A stretch of DNA of 55,236 bases from SURF-32 sp964648365 (GTDB taxonomy: Bacteria > Planctomycetota > Phycisphaerae > UBA1845). The notes below the pieces were generated by a model. It did no database searches, was not told the origin of the DNA, and saw nothing but the letters and a program-made list of their open reading frames with translations. Shown here one piece after another: positions 19,801-28,004 of the stretch. The stretch covers positions 1 through 55,236 of the forward strand of contig CAZYLK010000015.1 of assembly GCA_964648365.1 (NCBI GenBank), written 5' to 3'. Both the position numbers and the translations under genes were made by a program. Position 1 is the stretch's first letter. The number at the start of each line of letters is the position of its first letter.

Positions 19801-20449
19801 CGTGGGGTCCGGCGGGGGGCCGGTGCTGTTTCGCGTGACCGAATTGGCGGCGGATGTCCATGGCGGCATGATCGAGGCGGAGATCGAACTGTCCAGCGAA
19901 GAAGGCAGAACCCTCTATGACGTGCGCGGGGCGGCGCGCGACCTCGATGTCGCCTCGTATCTGACGATCGACCGTCGCGCCGCCGGGGCGCAGCCGCCGG
20001 AGGACGTCCGAGGCGTCGCCGACGCCCGCGTCCGGGTGTCGGGCCTGATCCAGGACAGATTGTCGCGGCGCGGATCGGGGACCGTCGAAATCCGCGACGC
20101 CTACCTCTACCGGCTCCCCGTGCTGATGGCGATCCTGCAAGTGTTCCAGTTAAGGCTGCCCGACCGGAACGCCTTTGACGAGGCGGCTGCGAACTTCCTT
20201 CTGACGGGGAACGTCGTACAGTTCGAGGACGTGCGCCTGACGGGGGCGGCGCTGAAGCTGCGCGGCAAAGGAACGATGACGCTGCCCGGCCGCAAGCTGG
20301 ATCTCTACCTGGCGGCCTGGCAGGACGTTCCCGTGATCACTCGCCTGACCGAATTGCACGTGACCGGTTCCCCCACGGATCCCGACGTCGATGCCGGTCC
20401 GCTTCGGTTCCTGGAGGATCTGGTCGATAGCCTGACCGGAAAGCCGTGA
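16850..20449 (+). CDS. AsmA-like/DUF3971-type envelope protein
   Basis: The 1199-residue protein starts at GTG and has a basic N-terminus (RRRRRRWP) before one signal anchor (about 22-38). A very long periplasmic body is built of repeated beta-strand segments, as in AsmA/TamB/YhdP proteins that bridge the envelope and move phospholipids. The C-terminal part contains the AsmA_2-like sequence GSGTVEIRDAYLYRLPVLMA followed by a FDEAAANFLLTGNVVQFEDV block (about 1060-1170). No catalytic motif is present. The DUF368 transporter follows 46 bases downstream and the GT39-like gene lies 12 bases upstream, both consistent with an envelope lipid or glycan role. Family assignment rests on architecture and the C-terminal block. 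Confidence 0.75.
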   Translation: MSAEVSQPASVGTPRRRRRRWPWFVLAGLVVAAGGAWRGYEYAIDPVRIRDVLCRTLRERMSAAASVDAAQWITPRQLRFSGIVIELYDCGPLEFSRKSARGSGGGAPAAPSVSVRCDTLDVTLDRFAAIYSGVRIERAVLSGVEIALPTGMTYSPDAATAVLGGGWLNAIGHPVVDCHDVRLRWKRDPRGPGESDALHLSLSARRSIHDDRAVDLEWTSLRKAGVSGKARWYTDTGAVTLAAGSFPWLNIDDVRQALGSALPDVADVDQRIPLPGGVTLDGQVRLTQWNVEPDASGRLSRVSAAMEVRHVELSVPAGEVERSMDPAQRYLRLSDVGGVIELPAPGKLRYTLTGTLEGASCTVIGSAYRDAAAGWRDVRSIGFDCDVTVTGASFPDPADPRAIRLMEAFRPIANLYRDYNPTGPFDLTATVVRSAGAESPVLTPSLRLDVRGAAAVCRFFPYPVEELWGTVEFTPIGILIDPLTGRHGATSLSLSGWLTGSKWHHACNLSIRADDVVLDRELRAASPPEFQRAFDEFSLAGVTDLTLSLTRPEAPSGERGKWRTVLRADMTDVAAAWTKFPYRIEHVTGACLLEKGCIRFDGVRGVHGPAAVTVGGSVTRTTGSPDDIRVLIQAANVPCDDDLLAALPDESRRAVEALEPSGVFDASCTLSFSRERSRIEPIVTLRPRDVVLRPRLLRSPLICTGGEASVADGQVELRAIAVRIDETDVTLNGRAAIGGRGSVEIVATAAQVMLDDDLIASLAPDADGPWRDWRIETPVGVTTTLRADPEAGRTLHHEIALTKARVTHPALPHPLEDVNGRLTVSGAGVEAKRLVAKCGTAAVETTFTARPGTAPESPWETRAEVRADGVRIDDELLAALPERTRAVFREIRLPDGVDLRIDELRIGPAAGRPEPQISLRGTARASRVGVAGGGVIADADLSLSFEGAVSDAAEGCLIGGRLASSSASLLGHPVQNLTADWQLTVGSGGGPVLFRVTELAADVHGGMIEAEIELSSEEGRTLYDVRGAARDLDVASYLTIDRRAAGAQPPEDVRGVADARVRVSGLIQDRLSRRGSGTVEIRDAYLYRLPVLMAILQVFQLRLPDRNAFDEAAANFLLTGNVVQFEDVRLTGAALKLRGKGTMTLPGRKLDLYLAAWQDVPVITRLTELHVTGSPTDPDVDAGPLRFLEDLVDSLTGKP

Positions 20450-20495
20450 CGTGTGGAGTGCGCGCGGCGCGATCAGTTGTAGGAGTAACGCCAGC

Positions 20496-21530
20496 GTGAC
20501 CGAGACAAGAAGCGCGATCGACGACCTGCACCCTCTGGAAGGCGGCCCGTCCGAGCTGGAGGCCGCGGCCGCCACAGGTACGCCCCCGCTGGTCCGCACC
20601 GGCATCGCGGGTGTGCTCATGGGCCTCGCCAACCTGGTGCCCGGCGTCTCCGGCGGCACCATGGTGCTGGTCATGGGTCTGTACGACGAGTTCGTGACCA
20701 GCGTGGCTGACGTCACCCGGCTCAGACTGACGCGCCGAAACGTGCTCTTCCTGGGGCTGCTGGTCGGCGTCGTCGGCATCACGATCGCGTCATTTTCCGG
20801 GGTGATGAAGACGCTCGTGACCGAGCACCGCAGCGCAATGTACGCGCTGTTCATCGGCATGACGCTGGGCGGCGCGCCGATGCTGATGCGAATGATCGGC
20901 CGCGCCAACGACCGCGCGATGATCGGCTTCGCCGCCGGCCTGGCGCTGATGGTCGTCATCGCCATGACGCACCAGGAAAAGCCGGCGCGTGTGAAGGATG
21001 CGGCGACGGCGCCGGGCGCCGTTGCCGCGCCGACTGCCGAAGCCGCCGGCGCCGTGGCTCCCGGAAGCTATGAGCGCAGCTACGCCCGCGACGTCCTGGC
21101 GGGCGCGCTGGGGATGTCAGCGATGGTTCTGCCGGGCGTCAGCGGCGCGTACATGCTGCTGATCCTGGGTCGCTACGTCGCCATCCTCGGTGCGATCAGC
21201 GATCTGAAGTCCTACGTCACCTCTGGCGGCAGCGCGGGGACGCTGGAGGCGCTGCACGTCATCATTCCCGTCGGCATCGGCGCGGTGCTGAGCCTTGTGC
21301 TGCTGAGCAATTTCCTCAAATGGGCGCTGCATCACCATGAGAAACTCATGCTCGGACTCTTGCTGGGCATCCTGGTCGGCGCCGTGATCGGCATCTGGCC
21401 GTTCCAGCAGTTCGGCGTGGCGGAGGGCAGTCCGCCGATCGTCTACACGGCCGCCGACTACACTCTGGGGGCCGTGATTTGTCTCGCGGGATTCGTCGGC
21501 ACGGTCGCCCTATCCCGCGTGAAGAAGTAG
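20496..21530 (+). CDS. DUF368 family polyprenyl-phosphate transporter (PopT-like)
   Basis: The 344-residue inner-membrane protein belongs to the DUF368 family, members of which recycle undecaprenyl phosphate across the membrane. The diagnostic duplicated motif is visible: GVLMGLANLVPGVSGGTM in the first half and LGMSAMVLPGVSGAYML in the second. About eight to ten hydrophobic helices are predicted. The start is taken at the GTG at 20496 because AGGAG precedes it; an earlier GTG at 20451 would add 15 residues without a ribosome site. An Ala/Pro-rich insertion (about 170-195, APGAVAAPTAEAAGAVAPG) between the two halves is longer than usual. The neighbouring glycan and lipid genes agree with lipid-carrier recycling. 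Confidence 0.85.
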   Translation: MTETRSAIDDLHPLEGGPSELEAAAATGTPPLVRTGIAGVLMGLANLVPGVSGGTMVLVMGLYDEFVTSVADVTRLRLTRRNVLFLGLLVGVVGITIASFSGVMKTLVTEHRSAMYALFIGMTLGGAPMLMRMIGRANDRAMIGFAAGLALMVVIAMTHQEKPARVKDAATAPGAVAAPTAEAAGAVAPGSYERSYARDVLAGALGMSAMVLPGVSGAYMLLILGRYVAILGAISDLKSYVTSGGSAGTLEALHVIIPVGIGAVLSLVLLSNFLKWALHHHEKLMLGLLLGILVGAVIGIWPFQQFGVAEGSPPIVYTAADYTLGAVICLAGFVGTVALSRVKK

Positions 21531-21690
21531 TCGATGTCACCTGTCGGGTACATGTGCCCACGTCTGCGGCGTGCATGGAAGACATGTGGCACCGGTTCTC
21601 AAACGGTGGTGTCTTGAATGTTTATTGCCCGGCTGTTGCGACACGCCCTTACTCCCGTACTCCCTCATTCCCTCACTCCCTGACGCCGCG
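21531..21690. repeat. Decayed hairpin and octamer repeat between convergent genes
   Basis: A GTGGCAC-anchored imperfect hairpin (21586-21608, arms CACCG and CGGTG) lies in the first half. At 21645-21684 an octamer array reads, on the minus strand, GGGAGTGA/GGGAATGA/GGGAGTAC/GGGAGTAA. It begins about 7 bases after the stop codon of the LOG-family gene and matches the arms flanking 12247-12486. No gene is present. Confidence 0.65.
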
Positions 21691-22791
21691 CTACGCTGCC
21701 GTATTCAGGAAGTCGATCATCCGCCGCAGCCGGCCGTGGCTCTTGCGGTCGAAGTGGAAGACGAGGCGGGGCAGATCGGGATACGCGCCCCGTTCGTCGC
21801 GCATCGGCTTTGCCCGCTGCTCGAAGCGTCCCTGCGTCAGGATGTTGGAGAACTCGTCGTTGATGCGCTCCAGCAACTCCGCCGTCAGCGTCTTGCGCAG
21901 CCGCATCACCATCACCTTGCGCACGTATCGGGCCGAGTGGTAGACGCGATAGAAGGTCTGGACGTGTTCGACCGCCTGTTCCGCGCGGTCGGTCAGATAA
22001 AAGAGGTTCATGTCCTCCGGGCAGATCATGCCGTTGCCGAGCAGTTCCGCCTTCACGTACGTCCGCCAGTGCTGCCAGTAGGTCCCGCCCGGCTCGTCGC
22101 AGAGCACGATCGGCACCAGGGCCGCCTTGCCCGTCTGCACCAGCGTCAGCGCCTCGAAGCCCTCGTCCTGCGTGCCGAAGCCGCCGGGGAAAAGGGCGAT
22201 CGCGTTGGCCTCCTTCACGAACATCAGCTTGCGGGTAAAGAAGTACTTGAAGTGTACCAGCTTCTCGTCGCCGGCAATGATCGTGTTGGTTGCCTGCTCG
22301 AACGGCAGGGCAATGGACACGCCGAAGCTCGACTTGCGCGTCGCCCCGTGGTTGCCCGCCCGCATGATGCCGTCGCCGGCGCCGGTGATCACCATCCAGC
22401 CCTTCCGCTGTATGAGTTCGGCGAACTTCATCGCTTCCAGATACTGCGGATGGTCTTCCGGCGTCCGGGCCGAGCCGAAGATGCTGACCTTCGGCGTATC
22501 GGCGTAGGGCCGGAACGTGCGGAAGGCGTTGCGCAGCTCCTTCATCGCCCGGTTGAGGATCTTCAGTTCCCCGCGCGACGTGTCGTCTTCCGCCAGCCGG
22601 CAGACGGTGTGCAGGATCTGCGCGATCAGGTCTTCATTGGAGCAGGGGGCATTGGCCTCCACGAACTCGCGGATCGCCTGCGGAAGACCCGGGCCGGTGG
22701 CTGCGGACTCCGCAGGGTGGCCGGCTCCGACCGAGATGACCGTGTCGCCGGAAGAGTGGGCCGTCGGAGTGTCCTGCGCGTTTGGCTTCAT
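21691..22791 (-). CDS. LOG-family protein (putative nucleotide phosphoribohydrolase)
   Basis: This 366-residue protein is of the LOG/TIGR00730 'lysine decarboxylase-like' family. Characterised members hydrolyse cytokinin riboside 5'-monophosphates or other nucleotide monophosphates to base and ribose 5-phosphate. The hallmark PGGFGTQDE (residues 202-210) and the upstream SIFGSART (103-110) and ITGAGDGIMRAGNHGA blocks are intact. An N-terminal extension of about 85 residues and a C-terminal one of about 100 make it longer than plant LOG (about 215). This is the longer class seen in many bacteria. Physiological substrate is unknown. It is transcribed toward the DUF368 gene. Confidence 0.85.
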   Translation of the reverse strand: MKPNAQDTPTAHSSGDTVISVGAGHPAESAATGPGLPQAIREFVEANAPCSNEDLIAQILHTVCRLAEDDTSRGELKILNRAMKELRNAFRTFRPYADTPKVSIFGSARTPEDHPQYLEAMKFAELIQRKGWMVITGAGDGIMRAGNHGATRKSSFGVSIALPFEQATNTIIAGDEKLVHFKYFFTRKLMFVKEANAIALFPGGFGTQDEGFEALTLVQTGKAALVPIVLCDEPGGTYWQHWRTYVKAELLGNGMICPEDMNLFYLTDRAEQAVEHVQTFYRVYHSARYVRKVMVMRLRKTLTAELLERINDEFSNILTQGRFEQRAKPMRDERGAYPDLPRLVFHFDRKSHGRLRRMIDFLNTAA

Positions 22792-23040
22792 GCGGCTGCG
22801 TCCCTGTCGCCGTAATCCGGGCTGCCCCTATCCATCGTCGATTTCCGCGCCTGAGTCGAATCCCTCCACCCTCCGTAGCACGGCGTTCCCGGCCGCGAGG
22901 CGCGGCGGCATCGGCGACGCGGCGTCGCCCGCCGGCGGCAGGCAGCAAGGATCTGCCGCCCCGGCGGGGTGGCATTCGACAACGGCCAGATCGCAGATGA
23001 TACTAGGCAGGCCGAGCGACGCCAGCGACGTCGGTGCGGA

Positions 23041-23436
23041 AGGTGGCACGGTCTCGTCTTCGAGGCCGTAGCGCGGCGAGGGTGGCACGGTCTCGTCTGC
23101 GAGGCCGTGGTGCGGCGAAGGGTGGCACGGTCTCGTCTGCGAGGCCGTGGNNNNNNNNNNNNNNNNNNNNNNNNNNNNNNNNNNNNNNNNNNNNNNNNNN
23201 NNNNNNNNNNNNNNNNNNNNNNNNNNNNNNNNNNNNNNNNNNNNNNNNNNTCTGCGAGGCCGTGGTGCGGCGAAGGGTGGCACGGTCTCGTCTGCGAGGC
23301 CGTGGCGCGGCGAGGGTGGCACGGTCTCGTCTTCGAGGCCGTGGTGCGGCGAGGGTGGCACGGTCTCGTCTTCGAGGCCGTGGCGTGGCGACGTGTGGCA
23401 CGGACGTTTGGCACGGTCTCGTCTTCGAGGCCGTCG
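23041..23436. repeat. Tandem hairpin array, 39-40 bp units
   Basis: Seven full units and one cut by the gap are visible, with hairpins at 23047-23070, 23086-23109, 23126-23149, 23281-23304, 23320-23343, 23359-23382 and 23412-23435. Each hairpin has a 10-bp stem with arms CACGGTCTCG and CGAGGCCGTG. One position is a G-T pair in DNA terms (G-U in RNA). The four-base loop is TCTT or TCTG. Units are joined by GYGCGGCGARGGTGG-like linkers. The linkers are nearly constant, so this is not a CRISPR array. The true copy number is unknown because the array is interrupted by 100 N. Confidence 0.9.
23151..23250. other. Assembly gap (100 N)
   Basis: Exactly 100 ambiguous bases sit inside the hairpin array; a round number like this is commonly used for gaps of unknown length. 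The linkage of the LOG-family gene to kdsA therefore depends on scaffolding. Confidence 0.98.
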
Positions 23437-23576
23437 TGTTCTGAGCGACACGCCCGCCCAGCGCGAACCCGCCCCGGCCAGCCCGCGTCAGACCGCGCCA
23501 TCCGCCAGCGGGAAGCCCGGCCACGCGCCGGGTGCGTCGAAGCCGGACGACGCGCGCAGCCGGCGGCCCGACTCGG

Positions 23577-24404
23577 ATGGAGATCACCGTGATCGAACAG
23601 GCAAAGATCGGTCCCCATACTCTCGGCCGCGGCCGGCCCCTCGCGATCATCGCCGGCCCCTGCGTCATTGAGTCTGCCGAGCACACACTCACACTGGCCG
23701 CCGCCCTGCGCGACGCCTGCGCCGCCTGCGAAACGCCCTTCGTCTTCAAAGCCAGCTTCGACAAGGCCAACCGATCCAGCATCGACAGCTTCCGCGGCCC
23801 CGGCATCGAGGAGGGCCTCGCCATCCTGCGCAGCGTGCGCGACGAGGTCGGCGTGCCCGTGCTCTCCGACATCCACGACGCGACTCAGGCCGCTCCCGCC
23901 GGTCGATCGCTCGACTGCATCCAGATCCCCGCGTTCCTGTGCCGCCAGACCGACCTGCTCATCGCGGCCGCGCGCACGGGCAAATGCGTCAACGTCAAGA
24001 AGGGCCAGTTCATGTCGCCGGAGGAGATGAGCAACGTCGTCAACAAGCTGACGGCCGCAGGCTGCACGAACATCCTGCTCACCGAGCGCGGCACGTTCTT
24101 CGGCTACAACCGACTCGTCAACGATTTCACCGCGCTGCCCAAAATGCGAGCGATGGCCCCCGTCGTGTTCGATGCGACACACAGTTGCCAGTTCCCGGGG
24201 GGCGCGGGCACGCTCAGCGGCGGACAGCGCGAATACGTCGGCACCCTGGCCGCCGCGGCCGTGGCGGTGGGCGTGGATGCCGTCTTTATGGAAGTTCACG
24301 ACGATCCGGCGAAGGCCAAAAGCGATCCGGCGACGGTGTTTCCGCTGGCGGAATTCCCGGCTCTGCTGAAAAAGCTCAACCGGATCGCAGCGGCGGCGAG
24401 ATGA
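23577..24404 (+). CDS. kdsA: 3-deoxy-8-phosphooctulonate (KDO-8-P) synthase, metal-dependent class
   Basis: KdsA condenses phosphoenolpyruvate with arabinose 5-phosphate to give KDO 8-phosphate for LPS inner core. The 275-residue protein has AGPCVIES, KASFDKANRSS, IQIPAFLCRQTDLL, VNVKKGQFM and DATHS. The Cys of GPC, the His of DATHS, the Glu of FMEVH and the Asp of SDPAT occupy the four metal-ligand positions known from the Aquifex enzyme, so this is the metal-dependent type. The ATG at 23577 is chosen because the protein then starts at the beta-barrel cap; an upstream in-frame start at 23532 adds repeat-adjacent residues. A heptamer repeat begins 6 bases after the stop. Confidence 0.93.
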   Translation: MEITVIEQAKIGPHTLGRGRPLAIIAGPCVIESAEHTLTLAAALRDACAACETPFVFKASFDKANRSSIDSFRGPGIEEGLAILRSVRDEVGVPVLSDIHDATQAAPAGRSLDCIQIPAFLCRQTDLLIAAARTGKCVNVKKGQFMSPEEMSNVVNKLTAAGCTNILLTERGTFFGYNRLVNDFTALPKMRAMAPVVFDATHSCQFPGGAGTLSGGQREYVGTLAAAAVAVGVDAVFMEVHDDPAKAKSDPATVFPLAEFPALLKKLNRIAAAAR

Positions 24405-24410
24405 CGCTGG

Positions 24411-24438
24411 GAATGTCGAATGTCGAATGTCGAATGAC
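24411..24438 (+). repeat. GAATGTC heptamer tandem repeat after kdsA
   Basis: About four copies of a seven-base unit (GAATGTC, last copy GAATGAC) start 6 bases after the kdsA stop codon. The same unit, in the same orientation relative to the upstream gene, follows the radical SAM gene at 44053. Confidence 0.85.
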
Positions 24439-24472
24439 GGATGAAGCAAGCTGTGACGAAAACGCGAAGTCA

Positions 24473-24559
24473 GCGCGCGCGACCGCGCACCCGCACCGAG
24501 CCGCAGGCTTCAGCCTGCGCGATGCTCCCGGAAGCAGAGCGGCTACGAATCGCGCATGG
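24473..24559. mobile_element. 87-bp miniature repeat element, copy A
   Basis: This segment aligns without gaps to 46380-46466 over 87 bases, with about 66 identical positions by hand count. Its centre forms a hairpin with arms CGCAGGC and GCCTGCG around TTCA. The ends are partly inverted (7 of 11 bases), while the other copy has perfect 11-base inverted ends. No transposase is near; a non-autonomous MITE-like or REP-like element is inferred. Confidence 0.6.
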
Positions 24560-24642
24560 TGCGTTGGCGGCGTTTCGCAGTAGGCGGGCTGGCGAACTCA
24601 AGGGCGGCAACAAGACCGCGTGTTTGAATCGGAGGCACTTTC

Positions 24643-25080
24643 ATGGACGCGGCAGCACAGGGATACTATTTCTGGGCCATGGCGATCGGCGCCTTGCCGG
24701 GCGCGGGTCTGGTCATGCTGGGCACGAGACTGACATGCCGGTTCACGCCGCCCTTCCGTGTGGCCTACAAAGGCACGCTCTGGGTCGGCATCGCGACCTC
24801 CATGATCGCGGCCGCGATCGACTTCCCACCCCGGCTGTTCGGCGCGTCGCTGCCGGCGCTGACGACCGGTCTGGCGCTGATCATCGGGTTCTCCGTCAGT
24901 GCGTCCATCTACGGGCGGATGCTGCGACACCCGGAGCTTGGTCCCATCGGATACGGCCGCGCATGCCTGGTCAGCGCCATTCAGTTCGCCGTCATGTCGG
25001 CCATTGGCGTCGGCCTGTACATCGTGATGCAAAACAGAGCGCAAGAGGTGATCAACGCCGCGCTGCGGGTGGCTGGATGA
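24643..25080 (+). CDS. Small hypothetical membrane protein
   Basis: The 145-residue protein has four hydrophobic segments: about 10-28, 45-65, 68-90 and 108-130. There is a short basic loop (GRMLRHPELG) between the third and fourth. The start ATG at 24643 is preceded by GGAGG at good spacing, which supports a real gene. No known family is recognised. It stands alone between kdsA and ppc in the same direction, after an 87-bp repeat element. No catalytic or binding motif is visible. Confidence 0.7.
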   Translation: MDAAAQGYYFWAMAIGALPGAGLVMLGTRLTCRFTPPFRVAYKGTLWVGIATSMIAAAIDFPPRLFGASLPALTTGLALIIGFSVSASIYGRMLRHPELGPIGYGRACLVSAIQFAVMSAIGVGLYIVMQNRAQEVINAALRVAG

Positions 25081-25252
25081 CTTGGATGACGGGCACGGGC
25101 ACAGTGCATGCGCCGGCATGCCTCCTCTGGCCTTTCGATGTCGGTCACGGCGTACAGGTTGGCGGCGCACCCTACAAGTAACTACGCAGCTCGGCTACAA
25201 TGCTGTCCGACGTCATTCTTGATCTCATTGCGCATACGAGCTGAACAGCATC

Positions 25253-27988
25253 ATGCCCGACCGACTCCACGACGACATCCAACTTCTCACCGCTATCCAG
25301 GCCGACGTGCTCGAGCGGCTTGGCCCGGCGGGGCATACGCGGCTGTGCGACGCGCTGCTGCACCTGTCCGCCGGCGGCGAGCATGACGGGTTCGCGGCCG
25401 CTCGGGAGCGGATCGCGGCCCTGTCCGACGACGAGATTCGAGAGATCATCAAGACGCTCGCCCTGCGGTTCCACCTGCGCAACCAGGCGGAAAAAGTGGC
25501 CATCGTGCGGATCAACCGCCGCCGCCGGCGTGAGGCGACGCACTATCAGCCGCGGGGCGAGTCGATCGCCGACGCCGTTGCGCGGCTCAAGTCGCGCGGC
25601 TTCTCGTACGACGACGTGCTCGCCATCATCGCCCGCATCGACATCCAGCCGACCCTGACGGCCCACCCCACCGAATCGCGCCGCCGCACCGCCCTGCGCA
25701 AGCAGCGCGACATCGCCGAAAGCCTCATCGACCTGGGCGCTGCCGCGCACGATGCCGAGGCCGGCCGCCGGATCGAAGCCGCCATCCGCCAGAACGTGCT
25801 TCTGCTCTACGGCACCGACGAGGTCCGCGCCGAGCGGCTGGGCGTGCTCGAAGAAATCGAAGGCTCGCTCTACTTTCTGACCACGTCGATCTGGGACGCC
25901 GTGCCGCGCATCCTGCGTGATGTTGCCGACGCGGTCGAGCAATACTACGACCGCCGACCGGACGTGCCGGTGATGGTGCGTTACCGCACATGGATCGGCG
26001 GCGACCGCGACGGCAACCCGCTGGTCACCCCCGACATGACCCGCGAAAGCCTGCGGCTCCACCGTCGTGCGGCCATTCAGCGCTACCAGGACAAGCTCTC
26101 GGACCTGATGCGGCTGCTCAGCGTCTCGGTGCGCCGCATCGACGCGCCGGAGGCTCTGCTGGCGGATGTCCATCCCGACAAACTGGTTGGCGTGGTTCCG
26201 GAAGAGTCGCTGTCGCGCCTGCGGCACGAGCCGTTTCGGCTCAAGATTCTCCAGATGCGCGGACGGCTGGCGGAAGCGCTCGCCGACGACAGCGCGTATG
26301 ACGCGGCCGCGTTCACGGCCGATCTGCAACTCCTCGTCACCAGCCTGCACGACATGAAGCTCGGCGAGATCGCCGAATCCAGCGGGTTGATGCGCCTGCT
26401 TACGCTGGCCCAGGTTTTCGGTTTCCACCTGGCTGCGCTCGATATCCGCCAGCACAGCGCCGTGCATGAGCAGGTCGTCGATGACCTGCTGTCGGCGGCC
26501 GGCGTGTGCGACGATTACAGGTCACTGGACGAAGCCGCGAAGGTGGATGTGCTGACGCGGGCGATGGACGCGGGCACCTCCCATTCGCCGACAACCGAAG
26601 CGTCTGCGTCGAGCGAACGATCAGCGCTGTGCCGCGACGTGCTCGACGTGCTCGGCATCGTCCGGCAGGCCCGACAGCACGACCGACGTGCGACCGGCGG
26701 CTACGTCATCAGCATGGCCAACGGCGTCAGCGACGTGCTGGAAGTGCTGTGGCTCATGCAGCTGACGGACTGCCGCGGCGTCGATATCGTGCCGCTGTTT
26801 GAGACCATCGACGACCTGGAGCGGGCGCCGGACCTGATGCGGGCGATGCTCGCGTGCGAGCCGTACCGCGCCCATGTACGCGAGCGGGGCGAGTTTCAGG
26901 AGATCATGCTGGGCTATTCCGACAGCAACAAGGACGGCGGCTATCTGATGTCCGGCTGGCTGCTGCACAATGCCCAGTCGCGGCTGGCCGGGGTCTGTCG
27001 CGAGGCCGGCGTGACGCAGCGGTTTTTCCACGGCCGGGGCGGCACCGTCGGACGCGGGGGGGGGCGATCGAACCGGGCGATCATGGCCACCCCGCCCGAC
27101 AGCCGCAGCGGCGGCATCCGCATGACCGAGCAGGGCGAAGTGATTTCTTTTCGATATGCCTTGCCCGACGTGGCCCATCGTCACCTGGAGCAGCTTGTCA
27201 GCGCCATGATTCTGGCGGAATCGCGGGCTTCGACCGAGCCGGAAGCCCGCCACGCGTCGGACGTGGAGTTGATGTCGCGCCTGGGCCGGCGCGCCATGGA
27301 GACCTATCGCGAGCTGATCGACGACGACGCCTTCTGGCCCTGGTATACGCAGGCGTCGCCGATCGCCCACATCGGCGGCCTGCCCATCGCCTCGCGGCCG
27401 GTATCACGCAAGAGCGGCGGACAGCTTCACTTCGAGAACCTGCGGGCGATCCCGTGGGTGTTTGCCTGGACGCAGATGCGCTTCAACGTGCCCGGCTGGT
27501 ACGGTGTGGGCACGGCCCTGTGCGAGGCGATCGACGAATCCAGCGAGACACTGGGCATCTTCAGCCGCTGGTATCGTGAGTGGGACTTCTTCACGACGTT
27601 GATCGACAATGCCCAGCAGGAGATGGCACGCGCACGCCTGGTCATCGCCCGCTGCTACGACGAACTCGCGGCGGACTCACCGCCGGATGGTGCGACCGCC
27701 GCGGCCGGGTCGATGTACGAACGCATCGCCGCCGAGTTCGACCGCGCCCGATCCGCGATCCTGCGCGTCACCGGCCAGCGCGAAATCCTTGACAACAATC
27801 CCGTCATTCAGCGGTCCATCGAACAGCGCAACGGCGCCACCGACGTGCTCAATCTGTTGCAGATAGAACTTCTGCGCCGCTACCGCGCCGCGGAAGCCGG
27901 CTCGCAGGAACCGGCGATGGAGACCCTGCGTCCCGTCCTGTTTGCCAGTATCAACGCGATCGCGGCCGCAATGCAGAGCACGGGTTGA
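25253..27988 (+). CDS. ppc: Phosphoenolpyruvate carboxylase
   Basis: PEP carboxylase forms oxaloacetate from PEP and bicarbonate, replenishing the TCA cycle. The 911-residue protein is slightly longer than the E. coli enzyme (883). Catalytic His138 sits in TAHPTESRRR. GYSDSNKDGGYLMSGW holds the catalytic Lys region, and FFHGRGGTVGRGGG carries the glycine-rich PEP/bicarbonate loop. RAIPWVFAWTQMRFNVPGWYG and a C-terminal end in xTG complete the signature. A -10-like TACAAT at 25196-25201 lies about 50 bases before the start, but its -35 is weak. The gene converges with nrnA, 16 bases apart. Confidence 0.96.
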   Translation: MPDRLHDDIQLLTAIQADVLERLGPAGHTRLCDALLHLSAGGEHDGFAAARERIAALSDDEIREIIKTLALRFHLRNQAEKVAIVRINRRRRREATHYQPRGESIADAVARLKSRGFSYDDVLAIIARIDIQPTLTAHPTESRRRTALRKQRDIAESLIDLGAAAHDAEAGRRIEAAIRQNVLLLYGTDEVRAERLGVLEEIEGSLYFLTTSIWDAVPRILRDVADAVEQYYDRRPDVPVMVRYRTWIGGDRDGNPLVTPDMTRESLRLHRRAAIQRYQDKLSDLMRLLSVSVRRIDAPEALLADVHPDKLVGVVPEESLSRLRHEPFRLKILQMRGRLAEALADDSAYDAAAFTADLQLLVTSLHDMKLGEIAESSGLMRLLTLAQVFGFHLAALDIRQHSAVHEQVVDDLLSAAGVCDDYRSLDEAAKVDVLTRAMDAGTSHSPTTEASASSERSALCRDVLDVLGIVRQARQHDRRATGGYVISMANGVSDVLEVLWLMQLTDCRGVDIVPLFETIDDLERAPDLMRAMLACEPYRAHVRERGEFQEIMLGYSDSNKDGGYLMSGWLLHNAQSRLAGVCREAGVTQRFFHGRGGTVGRGGGRSNRAIMATPPDSRSGGIRMTEQGEVISFRYALPDVAHRHLEQLVSAMILAESRASTEPEARHASDVELMSRLGRRAMETYRELIDDDAFWPWYTQASPIAHIGGLPIASRPVSRKSGGQLHFENLRAIPWVFAWTQMRFNVPGWYGVGTALCEAIDESSETLGIFSRWYREWDFFTTLIDNAQQEMARARLVIARCYDELAADSPPDGATAAAGSMYERIAAEFDRARSAILRVTGQREILDNNPVIQRSIEQRNGATDVLNLLQIELLRRYRAAEAGSQEPAMETLRPVLFASINAIAAAMQSTG

Positions 27989-28004
27989 ACCCTCACCCTC
28001 TTCA

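Larger units (their letters stand above)
22792..23576. other. Gene-free region holding the hairpin array and an assembly gap
   Basis: No credible gene lies in this 785-base stretch between the divergent LOG-family and kdsA genes. Open frames that cross it are created by the repeat and do not keep one frame because the unit is 39-40 bases. The first 250 bases have no noticeable structure. The array and gap occupy the middle. The last 140 bases lead to kdsA without an obvious ribosome site. Confidence 0.7.

Noticed and set aside
23041..23436. CRISPR array
   Set aside because: The spacers between hairpins are nearly constant, the unit is 39-40 bp with an internal stem, and no cas gene is in the window.
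22788..24449. Minus-strand or plus-strand proteins made from the hairpin array (HGLEDETVPP-like text)
   Set aside because: The unit length is not a constant multiple of three, so the text jumps frame. It is translated repeat DNA and includes the N gap.
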